Origin: Cannabis sativa
Taxonomy: Eukaryota; Streptophyta; Magnoliopsida; Rosales; Cannabaceae
NCBI RefSeq assembly: GCF_029168945.1
Contig: NC_083610.1
Location: forward strand, 75,073,580-75,137,579
Reading direction: 5' to 3'
Length of the DNA: 64,000 bases
Part shown: piece after piece, positions 22,401 to 32,554 of the stretch
Numbering within the stretch: the first letter of the stretch is position 1
Layout: each line of letters opens with the position of its first letter
The notes under the pieces: generated by a model
Told to the model about the DNA's origin: nothing
The model's database searches: none
Seen by the model: only the letters and a program-made list of their open reading frames with translations
Position numbers and translations under genes: made by a program

Positions 22401-23212
22401 AAATGGAAGGAGGTACATTTGTATCTCAAAGTAAGTATGCTAAGAACCTTGTCAAGAAATTTGGCCTTGAATCGGCTAAGCAGGTAAGTACTCCAATGAG
22501 CACCACACTGAAATTAACAAAATATGAGAATGGAGTAAAGGTAGACACTACACTTTATCGTAGCATGATTGGAAGTCTTTTGTATTTAACTGCTAGTCGT
22601 CCTGATATTTGTTACAGTGTGGGAGTTTGTGCTAGATATCAAAGTAATCCTATGGAATCTCATGTATCAGTTGTAAAAAGGATTATTCGATATGTTAATA
22701 GCACTCTTGATTATGGAATTTGGTACTCGAAAGATACTAATTCTAATCTTGCTTGTTTTAGTGATGCAGATTGGGCAGGCAATGCTGATGATTGAAAGAG
22801 CACAAGTGGAGGTTGTTTCTTTCTTGGGAATAATCTTGTATCTTGGCATAGCAAGAAACAAAATTCCATTTCTTTGTCCACTGCCGAAGCTGAGTACATA
22901 GCTGCTGGCAGTTGTTGTACTCAACTGTTATGGTTGAAACAAATGTTGATTGATTATGGATTTGAATTGGGTGTTTTGACTATTTTTTGTGATAACACTA
23001 GTGCCATAAATATTTCCAAAAATCATGTTCAACATTCTAGAACAAAGCACATTGATATAAGGCATCACTTTATCAGGGAACTTGTTGAAAATAAATCTTT
23101 GCAATTAGAATATGTTGATACTGAAAAATAATTAGCTGATATTTTCACAAAGGCCCTAGATGCAAGTCGCTTTGACTCCCTAAGAAAGTCTTTGGGAGTC
23201 TGCATTGTTTAA
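19484..23212 (+). pseudogene. SIRE-like pol: PR-INT-RT-RH with four stops
   Basis: The longest open segment is 19529-22795. Residues below are counted from 19529. In order: a second CCHC knuckle (about 137), an aspartic protease DSG (about 200), the GAG-pre-integrase His-Cys domain (about 322-372), the integrase core with Asp, Asp and Glu (about 388, 453 and 490), reverse transcriptase with FQMDVKSAFLNG (about 829) and the catalytic YVDD (about 915), then RNase H with SLSTAEAEYIAA and HIDIRHHFIREL. Stops interrupt the frame at 19481-19483, 19499-19501, 22793-22795 and 23129-23131. The normal end is at 23210-23212. At the last three interrupting stops the usual family residue is one transition away. 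All catalytic motifs are otherwise recognisable. Confidence 0.92.
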
Positions 23213-24838
23213 ATCTCTCTTGTTCATATTTTTGTACAATATTGTTATGTGATTCTTTTCTAGCATTTAATCTTCTTTCATTGTAATTTGACAAATCATG
23301 TTTATGCTTTTGGATTATAATTAGTTAGGATCTCATCCTTATCATACTTTGTGATGTTGTGTTAAAAGGTTCATGTTACTCTTTATTTGTGTCTAGGATT
23401 AAATAATGTACTTATACAGAGTTGAGCAATTTTTGTTTCAGTCTTGTCAGGCCCCTTGCTGGAATAGAGCTACCCATACTGAGGTGTGAAAGCCATCTTT
23501 TGAGTAAGCTGGAACATTGTAATTAGCAACTATGATGAGGATGCACTACCATAGAAAAGGGCTACCTTCAGTATGGTGTGATAGCATCCAGTTGCGGGAT
23601 CAAATTGAAAAAGGCGAAAATAAAAAATCTTGCCAAGGACAATGATCCTATTTTCACTGCACACACTTATGTCTGACAAGTGTGTTCAAATTTGTAAGTC
23701 TCCTCTACTAAATTAAACTGATAATCCTGGTTCACAATCTTTAGTAACATGCATATCTTTTTCCTCAACATCAATTAAGTATGATTTGTTCCTGAGATAC
23801 TAATTAGTTATTTTCCTTAAAAGCATAACATGTATCTTATTTTGTCAATTGTCAATGATATTTGATTACATTGCTTGGTTAGAATCACATATATTTATTG
23901 TACACATTGTATTTTATTTTCGGCTTTCTTAAAAATAAAAAAAAAATAAAAAATAGGAGGGAGGCGTGTGACTTGTTTCATGGGCTAAGGAAATTTGGTG
24001 CTTAAATGGTAAGTATCAACATTTATTCTTCATTGATTTATTTTTGATATGTTTCCATTTAAAGATTAATCTCTTATATGGTAATGTGTTTTAATCTTGA
24101 AAGATTGTCTTAAATAGGATATTTTTGGAAATAATGTTGGTATTTCTAGTTTCCCTTTATTTTTTTTTTAAAAAAAAAAGGAAAGGAGAAATTTTTTTTG
24201 CAAGATAGTGGGGCGGTTTCCTTTTGTGTTCTTGGGCTGGTAGTTTCTCTTTTTAAGTTGGTTTTCTCTTTTGATCCTCTCTCACATGATTATAGAAACC
24301 AACTTCCTTTGTTTTTTATAACCTAGCTACCCGATCCCTATTTTTTGTGTTCTTGCTTCTTTGTTTCTCATTCTTCTTTCAGAAATTCATTGCTACAACT
24401 AAGAACCTAGGGCATCCAAGGAAAATGGTGGAATCCGAACAAGCCCCCTCAAATGCTCTTCTTGTTGCTCCAATCGTCTTGCTGCCATGGAGGAGGTTCA
24501 GCAAAAGATGTCCCAACAGCTGTCCTCATTGATCAAGCTTTATGGGGCATAAGTTTTCTTTCTTTTTATTTTTGTGGACATATTTCTATATTTTCATTTC
24601 TTTTTGTCTTTGGCCCTTATAGATAAACAAAAAGGGGGAGTAATTGGGTTTTTAATTGTATACTCAACTGTCTAGGGGGAGTTGAGGTTTGTGTTTGTGT
24701 TTGTGTTTGTCTTTGGTCAAAGTTAGCTTTTTATTTTGGTTTAATGTTGTGCTTCTTAGGGGGAGTTTTTATGTTTGTTTCGCTAACTTTATTTTGCAGG
24801 TGTTTTTTAATTAATAATATTTTGATTATCTAAAGTGC
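23213..24838 (+). other. SIRE 3' non-coding stretch before the polypurine tract
   Basis: SIRE elements often carry an extra envelope-like ORF here. In this copy no frame longer than about 60 codons is present and no such gene can be supported. Two related blocks with CATACTGAGGTGTGA and CAGTATGGTGTGA (about 23476 and 23571) form a direct repeat. From 24633 on, the motif GGGGGAG recurs at intervals of roughly 40-120 bp. Confidence 0.6.
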
Positions 24839-24851
24839 CAAAGGGGGAGAT
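24839..24851 (+). other. Polypurine tract before 3' LTR
   Basis: AAAGGGGGAGAT immediately precedes the 3' LTR and would prime plus-strand DNA synthesis. Very similar tracts at 25127-25137 and 17140-17150 lie inside the LTRs. Confidence 0.85.
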
Positions 24852-26263
24852 TGTTAGGTCCTTTTTTGGCAATTTAGTTGTCAAAATATTTTTTAATTAA
24901 TGTGCATTTTATTGAGCATTCAATTTGTTTTTATCAACTCTAGACCCTTTTTTCCAGGGGGAGTTGTGTTTGGTACTTGTGAACTTATTTTGATTAAAAG
25001 TTAGCATGTTGTTTTGTTGTTTTACAATTTCGAGTGTGTTACTCAGGGGGAGTTGTTATTTGTTCTTGCTAACTTTAATTTGCAGGTACTTTGTGTTAAA
25101 AAATATTTTGTTCATCTTAAGTGCCAAAGGGGGAGATTGTAAAGTCTTTTTGGCAAGTTAGTTGACAAAATATTTTTTCTTTTATGGTAAGATTCTTGTG
25201 CATTCAAAACCGATTTCTTACCTTGTTTATTCGGATTGTAGTTGCTCTTTTCCTTGTTAGGAAAGTTGCACTTTTCAGCTGGACTTTCTTTTATTTGGAA
25301 ACTTCTTAAAAGAGAAGCAATTCTCTTTTGGAAAGTTGTCTTTTTTAGGGAAACTTTGATTATTACCTTTTCCTTATTGATTTCGATTGTATCTTGATAC
25401 AATCAGAATATCTAATCTGTTTTTGGCAGGAATCAAGCATTAATAGAGGATCGGACCCGATTATAGCAAGTTTCCCGTTTCGGTCCGATTCTGCCGCGCG
25501 CATCCGAATCTGATGCTGCATATCGTGTTTTCTTTGGAAAGTTTTTGTACAGCTGTAGATTCGAACTTGTGGTTGCCTCTTTGGTTTCTATGTTCTATAA
25601 ATAGAGCCTAGAGAGCAACCATTCGAATTACCTCTTCCATTATTCATTTTTTGCATTTATCTTTTGAGAGAAGAGAGTCTTTCTTTGTTTTGTGAGAGCC
25701 TAGTTGTTCATCTAGGTTCTAGTTGTTCTATTTCTGTTCTTACTCTATCCTAGAGGTTGTGAAGAACTACTGATCGAACAAGAGATTGGTCTTCGGGAGA
25801 AGACTTGATAAAGCCTTACTTCGGGAGGAAGTAAGCACTTGGTCTTCAGGAGAAGACTTGTTGAAGCCTTACTTCGGGAGGAAGTAAGCACTCACACTTC
25901 AAAGACGAAGGGAGTTCGGGCTTGAAGGTGTTTCAAGAAGTCAGATTCATAAAGTGGATTACAAAGGATTGCGGCAATACTTTAGAGGGAGTCTAAACTT
26001 GTTTAAGTCAATTGTCTTTGTAATTTTGATACTTTATTAATTGATTTCTTTCTCTGGGCGTGGCCCCGTGGACTAGGAGTGTTCGTGAGAACACTGATAC
26101 CACGTATAAATCTCTTGTGTCAAGTTATTTATTTTTCTGCAAATATTTTATATTCTCGCATGTTCGATTTCTTTGTAGCAAAATTACTTTTCTTCGTCGC
26201 AAACGCTTACAGTTTTTATATTTTCTTATATACAACTGACATTTGCAAAAACACGGTTTTTCA
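24852..26263 (+). repeat. 3' LTR of SIRE-like element (1412 bp)
   Basis: It has the same ends as the 5' LTR (TGTTAGGTCC to TTTTTCA) and is followed by the ATTAT target copy. Most positions are identical to 16864-18277. A dense block of differences lies at 25484-25526 and a smaller one near 26155-26200. Confidence 0.92.
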
Positions 26264-26475
26264 ATTATAATAAATTAGATTATAACATTATTATTATAAT
26301 AAATCTTAACAACTCACAGTACTTTGAAATTTATAATTTACCAAATACTCAGCTCAACTTTTTTCTACAGTTTTACTGTAGTTACTTTTTTTTTTACAGT
26401 ACAGTTACAACTGTTTTTTCTCACAGTACAGCTACAGTTGTTTTTTTCTATAACACAATTGTGCCAAAATGACAC

Positions 26476-27261
26476 TAAGTGTTTGTTTATTTGTTTTTTT
26501 TTTTTTCTCTCTTTTAAAGTTTTTGTATATGGAATATAAATAAATAATGACTTTCAACACGGCACACATTTCGTGCACAACCATGTTTTTCCATCTCCTG
26601 CGTTTGATACATGACATTTAACAAACCCACCCCATTCAACTATAATGATATTATTTGACACTTGATAGTCTCATAATACATCATTTATATTCATGAGTTA
26701 GTAATAATCATATCTTATGTTCCCTTTCAATAAATCAATAAATATTCTTTCAAAAAAAAAAAAATAAATCAATAAATAAAATTACAAAATTAAAAAAGTC
26801 AAAAATTACCATCAGATTCACTGTTTTTGTTAAATAATAATTTCGATCCGGTATTTTTATAAATTATACTCTGAGATCAAATTTTATCAATTAATTTTTA
26901 ATATAATCAATTTAAAATTTCTAATAGGAGTGTAACCAATTTCGTCATTAGATTAAATTATTATTATGTTTTATTTTAAATAAAATTTTGTTGAAGATAT
27001 CATCATGTTTTATTTGAAAATTACAATGTAAATTATTATTTAATAAATAAAAAGTTCAGTTAATAATTTTTCCAAAACTTTTGAAATGGTATTGGAATTC
27101 TATAGTACATCCCTTGAAATGATCGCTTGGGTTAACATTCTATTTGTTTTAGAATTCAGGAGAGCGTTTTAGTTTTCTTTTAATGAGTGTATATTTTAGC
27201 TATTTAAAAATACTTGTAAATTCTTTGAAAATTTTAAAAATAAGATTCAAGTATTTTTATT
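26476..27261. other. AT-rich spacer, no gene seen
   Basis: Only stop-rich low-complexity sequence, including an A run near 26750. Nothing recognised. Confidence 0.5.
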
Positions 27262-28132
27262 TAGGGATGCACACCCGTCCTTAATGGAGCGGGAATTCCA
27301 CGTCTAAATGGGGAACGGGGCGGGGACAGAGATTACTTTTTGTCTCCAAATGTTAAACCCGTTTAGTATTTTATTTTATATTTTTAATAATATTTTATAA
27401 GGCTAATTAGGATTTTTTCTCTTGAACTTTGACATGTATCAAATCATGCCCCCTAAATTTTTTGGCCGTTAAAAATTCCCCCTAAACTATTGAGATTGTT
27501 AGATTTAAAGACTTTTGTCTAATTTTAGTAAAAAAATTCTAACATGGATGAAAGTTCAGGGGGCATGATTTAGTATATATCAAAGTTTGAGGAGCATGAT
27601 TTGATAGATATCAAAGTTTGGTGAGCATGGTTTAGTACATAAACAATCACTAAAACAGTAAAATTGAATGAAATTAGACAAAAGTCCTTAAATCTAACAA
27701 TCTCAATAGTTCAAGGGGAATTTTTAACGGCCAAAAAAGTTCAGGGGTCATGATTTGGTACATGTCAAAGTTCGGGGAAAAAAAATCTTAATTAACCTAT
27801 TTTATAATTTATAATGTATGTTTGCTTTTTTTTTAGTATATTAGTATTCTTTTTGCGAATTTAAAGTTGTATTCTGGATAATAATTAATTTATTGAATTA
27901 TAATTAATGTGTAATATTTTAATTTTATGTAGTTTAATATTTTTATATATTTAAATTTTTATTGTAAACTTTATTTTTTATTAGGGGATTTCACGCCCCG
28001 ACTCCGCCCCTATTAGGGGATTCCCTGTCCTATCCCTAATGGAGAATAAGCAGGGATGTGGATTAAAATTCTTAATGGGAATGGGGACAAGGGGAGCACT
28101 CCCCGTCAATTCTCCGCCCCGTGTGCATCTCA
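27262..28132. mobile_element. hAT-like element carrying a nested MITE
   Basis: The left end TAGGGATGCACACCCG and right end CCCCGTGTGCATCTCA are imperfect inverted repeats. Next to both ends lie G+C-rich blocks (GGGGAACGGGGCGGGG and CCCGACTCCGCCCC). This resembles the hAT element at 43632-44608, which is dated firmly by an 8-bp duplication. A clear target duplication is not visible here, so the family is inferred from the ends. The long-TIR MITE at 27409-27790 lies inside it. Confidence 0.55.
27409..27790. mobile_element. Long-TIR MITE, family 2 copy 2 (best preserved)
   Basis: The first roughly 130 bases are repeated, inverted, as the last roughly 130. Landmarks present in both arms are GAACTTTGACATGTA, AAATCATG, the GGCCGTTAAAAATTCCCC-like block and AGACTTTTGTCTAATTT. 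The centre has CATGATTT-type repeats. There is no coding capacity. The element could fold into a near-complete hairpin. Confidence 0.85.
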
Positions 28133-28829
28133 AAATTTTTTAAAAATTTACAAGATGATCTTAAATAAAACTAAATTAAAAAAATCTTTTGAATACAAAC
28201 CAGAAAAGAGATATAATAGAACGAGGAGGAAATCAAATAGTATTTACACGTTAAATAAATATATTTGACTTAATTTTTGAGAAGAATAAACTATTTCATT
28301 TTCTACAATAAAATTAGTTAAATATAAATATACAACTTAATATTTATATATATTATTGGGAAATTTGCACAAGATACTTAAAAATGAACTATTTTTTGTT
28401 TTTCTTAAAATTTTATGGATTTTTTTTTAATATTTTTATGATTTTTTTTTATTTATATTTTATTTATGGTTATTTTTTGAGATTTTTTCTCAAATATACA
28501 AAAAAGACCTCGTATTTACATTTATATGGACACATGCATATTTAAACTTTTATACAAAAGAAGATTCTTTTTTTTTTTTCAAATATACGAACATCCTGTT
28601 AATCAAGAGGTGTGTTAATCACAAGAAATAAAGAAGAAAAAAAATAAAATAGCAATATATAACCAACACTTTTTTATTTATATGACCAACACTTTTATTA
28701 TTTTAAATCTTTTAAAAAAAAATTAATAAAGCAGGTGACTAAATGAAATCTACAAAAGAATATCTAAAATAAAATACATTTTAAATTATAAAATATGTAT
28801 ATCCATAAAAAATTAAATATATATTTTTT
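28133..28829. other. AT-rich spacer, no gene seen
   Basis: Stop-rich, low-complexity sequence. Nothing supported. Confidence 0.5.
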
Positions 28830-30610
28830 TTAAGCTAAACACTTAAATAACAATGACAACTAGACAATAACTCAATTGTAAAATAAAAATGTGGGATAAT
28901 TTCACAAATACACAAAAACAATAAAAGAAATTACAAAAATATGATTTCACGAAATTTTAAATATTTTTACGATTTTTTTGATTTTATTTACAGAAAATAC
29001 GGTTTTTTTATTATTGATTTTTTGTTATCTGCATGTCATTTTTTGTTGTTATTTTGATGTTATTTAAATATTATTTTCATGTTACTTTTATGTGATTTTC
29101 TTGTTGTTTTTATGTTGTTTCTATGAAAAACCGTAAAAATATATAAAAAAAAAAAATTCTTTAAACGTATAAATGTAATTTTTTTTACAAAAAATAGTGT
29201 CTTATGTAATTATCCCTAAAAATAAATTGGGTACCAACAAATTATGTCAACTCAAAACAAACTTATAAACAACATACAAATAATCTTAAAAATTAAAAGT
29301 AATAACATAAACAAATAATTATATACTCATTTTTGTATTGATAAAATAACTTAATTATTCAAAAAAAAATCTTAATAACAACTAAAAAATAATTGCATAA
29401 CGACACTGTCTACATATGTAAATCAACTGGACATCAACAAATAGTATAGACAACTCGAAAGAAACAACAAAAAAACAATTAATAAAACAAGTAAAAGTCA
29501 CCATTAAAAAAACTACAGTGTTAATATAATTGATATATAAGTAATTTGTAGTAATTTTCAAGTTTTATTTTGTTTTTTTGGAAGGTTGTTTTGGTGTTAT
29601 TTTTAAGTTTTGATGAAATATGTTGATATCTGATTTATTTGCATATTAAAATAGAGTTGTTGTTTCATTCCTATATTTAGTTGTCTAAACAAAATTAAAA
29701 TAAACATTTGTATATTTTTTTAGTTAATTTCTAAATTAAGTATTATTTTTTTTTGGTTAATACATTAAGTTGGATTCCTTTAATATTGTATCGATAATCT
29801 AAAATACCCAAAAATAAATAAATAAATAAATAACATAACATGACAACAATCTTAATATATGTACCATGAAAAACTAAACATATATATAATTTTATTTTTC
29901 TTTTATTTGAACAACTAAATAATAATCAACAAACAACTTTATAACATCTTATTATAATATGTAAATTAAATAAGCATCAAAACAACTTTACAGGTTGCAT
30001 CAACTCTAAGAAATAAAAAAAAAAAAACCAATAATCTATAAAATAAATTTAAAAGCATCTACAAAATATTTACACACCAACTCAAAAATATATTTACCAA
30101 TAAAAAACTAAACATATACTTATTTTTTCTTAGTTGAACAACTCAATAACAACGAATATACAACTCAATAACAATCCACTTTAAACTAAAAATTAATAAT
30201 TAGGCATAAACACATTGCATCAACTTAAGAAATAAATAAAAACAACACACAAATAAAAAAAAATATGTATATAGTATATTAATCTTCTCTTGGTTAAACA
30301 ACTTAATAACAACAAATAAATAATTGTATAAGAACTTCATTCTAATATGCAAATTAAATAGGCATGAAAAAAAACTCCAAGAAAGAAAAAAAAATACCAG
30401 TAATCTATAACATATAATTTAAAAGCAATTACAAAAAACTTGTATACCAATTGTACCAAAAAAAAAAAAATAAAAAATAAATAAACATATGCTATTTTTC
30501 TCTTGGCTAAACAACTTAATAACAACGAATAAACAACACGATAGCAATTTAATTTTAATATAAAAATTAATTAGGCATCAACATATTACGTCAAGTTAAG
30601 GAAATTGAAT
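28830..30610. repeat. Degenerate AT-rich tandem array, units about 150-220 bp
   Basis: An anchor like TAAACAACTTAATAACAAC, usually preceded by TTCTCTTGG, recurs near 30125, 30287 and 30502. Weaker copies occur near 28834, 29355 and 29895. Between anchors, blocks such as TAATATGTAAATTAAATAAG and GGCATCAACACATT-like segments recur in the same order. Unit lengths vary through A-run changes. The array has no coding potential. It may be an old satellite or the tandem body of a non-autonomous element. Confidence 0.5.
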
Positions 30611-31980
30611 CACAATAGCAAAAGAATTGTACATTAACATGTACCCATTTAATACAATTTAATTTAATATTTTAAATTAGTAATACTTTGTATTCACTTA
30701 AATTGCTAGGAATTAGCAATAAGTTAGTTAAGAGTTGCTTTAAGTGCTCAAAGATGCATACTTATATATGTAAAAATTTAAAATAAATTAATTCCATAAA
30801 AAATTTAAGAAAATTACTTCAATATATTTTTATTTAAAATATTTTTGTAAAAAAAATAATTTTGCAGTACATTTAAAAGTATAAAATAAAAAAAGATGAA
30901 AATGCCATTTTTATAAATAAAATAAAAAATTAGATAAAAATCTACAGTAACAACATAAAATAAACTTAAAAGCAACTAAATAAATATTTAAAATAATATG
31001 ACAAAAAATTATGACACAAGATATTAGAGAGATATATTGAACATCTGTCATATTATATTGGAAATGTAATTAATTATATATATTTTTTGATATTTATATA
31101 AATATATATTATAGAAAAAGAATATTAGTTATTTAATTGTATATAGAGTAAAAAATAGGTAAATATTTATTAATTTTAAAAAATAATTAATAAGATAAAA
31201 AGATAAAAAAAATGAAAGTAAATATTTATTAGATTACTAATAAATACTTGACAAAGAAAAAAAGATAACAATAAAATATGATAGTTTCAATAGAATAAAG
31301 ATATTATTTTATTTAAAAAATAATAATATCATAATAAGTCTTTAAAAAAAAACAAATGAGTAATATTCACTTTATTATGTGAGGATATTGAAATAGAGAG
31401 AATATTTAAAACCATAAAATGCGTATAACTATTAGTAAAAATTGTAGTGTACGTGGAACTTCGTAAATTAGAAGATAAAAATAAACAAAATATGTAAAAA
31501 AGTAAATGGAAGTTTGTATAAATATTAAAATCATCAAACATCCGTATAAATGTAAAAAAAAGTATCAATTTAGGTATTTAGTGTAAAAATTCCTTATTTT
31601 TTTATAAGTTTTTACTTTTTTTTCAACAAAAAAATGTGCTCTCGTTGCTATCCCGTAATAATAACGTTAAAATAATATTATTCAAACAACTTAAAAATAA
31701 CATTTTTTATAATTATAAAAATAAATCACATTACTTTCTCGTATCAATAACATCAAAATAATATTTTTTTTTCAAAAACAACAAAAAAATAATGTATTTT
31801 GGTAAATAAAAATCTGTAAAACTGTAAAAAAATAGAGCAAATTCATAAAAATGTAAAAAATTTATTATTTTTGTATATTTATGAAATAAATACCTAATAA
31901 TTACTAATGTTTAAACAAAAATAATAATTTGTTTCAAAAAAGAAAAGCAAAAATAATAATGTAAAAAATCAGAATAAAAT
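30611..31980. other. AT-rich spacer upstream of the DUF630/632 gene
   Basis: Extremely A/T-rich, with short TATATA stretches. No ORF or TE ends recognised. Confidence 0.5.
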
Positions 31981-32554
31981 GAATTAGAGAAGAGAACGGT
32001 CCAATACCAAAACATACCGTATAGAGAGAGCCTCAAAAAATGTGACCGTTATTTTAAAATATTGATTAAGACACCTCGTAACAAAAGCAAGCGAGTACCT
32101 TTACATTTCTATACTCAGCGAGTCACACAAACTCCACTCACTCACTCTCATCATCTCTGAGTACGAGCTTTGGCACTATCTCTGTTCTCTGCTCTCTTTC
32201 TCTCTCTTCTGTAAATGCAATGCATTATACTTTTACTAATCTGAGCTCAAACAAACAAGCACCAACCCAACTCAACTCAAAACACCCATGTCTTCTTCTT
32301 CAGTGAAAGAAAGTCACGCCACCACCTTTTAGGCATACCCACCTACCCCCAAAAAATAGAAAACCAGTCTCTAGGTTTCAACTTGTCTATTTTTTGTTGT
32401 ACACCAATCACTACCAAACCCCACTTCTCAAAGCTTTAAGCTTTTTCTTTTTCTTGGGTTTGTTTTGTTTTGATTGATGTCGAAAAGGGTATTATTTTTG
32501 TTTTGTTTAGTTTAGTGAAAACTACTGCTTTTTTTTTTTTTTTTATAGTTGAAA
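31981..32554 (+). promoter_or_regulatory. Promoter and 5' leader of the DUF630/632 gene
   Basis: Base composition changes sharply near 32080. A CT-rich run (CTCTCTTTCTCTCTCTTCT near 32194) is typical of plant 5' leaders. Just before the start codon a long T run ends in TATAG at 32544-32548, only six bases before the ATG. This looks like a 3' splice site, so an intron in the 5' leader is likely. Its donor cannot be fixed by eye. No confident TATA box was found. Confidence 0.45.

Larger units (their letters stand above)
16864..26263 (+). mobile_element. Full-length Ty1/copia retrotransposon, SIRE-like
   Basis: The order is LTR, tRNA-Met PBS, gag, protease, integrase, reverse transcriptase, RNase H, a 1.6-kb non-coding stretch, polypurine tract, LTR. 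Integrase lies before reverse transcriptase, which defines Ty1/copia. A perfect 5-bp target duplication ATTAT flanks it (16859-16863 and 26264-26268). The long LTRs, two zinc knuckles in the gag region, an acidic linker after gag, the long 3' non-coding stretch and repeated GGGGGAG motifs before the 3' LTR point to the SIRE/Maximus lineage. Gag and pol carry several stops and frameshifts, so this copy cannot encode its own proteins. Its LTRs are nearly identical, so the insertion is fairly young. Confidence 0.9.
16344..26475. mobile_element. Harbinger-like element split by the SIRE-like insertion
   Basis: The left end GGGCCCGTTTGGCACA (16344) pairs with TGTGCCAAAATGACAC ending at 26475, matching at 12 of 16 positions. 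Both ends are flanked by TAA (16341-16343 and 26476-26478), the 3-bp duplication of PIF/Harbinger elements. The 9.4-kb retrotransposon and one copy of its target lie between. Removing them leaves about 0.73 kb of AT-rich, non-coding sequence, so this was a non-autonomous element that received the later insertion. Confidence 0.55.

Noticed and set aside
24347..24532. 61-codon ORF in the SIRE 3' stretch as a possible envelope-like gene
   Set aside because: Too short, with no coiled coil or membrane segment typical of the SIRE envelope-like product.
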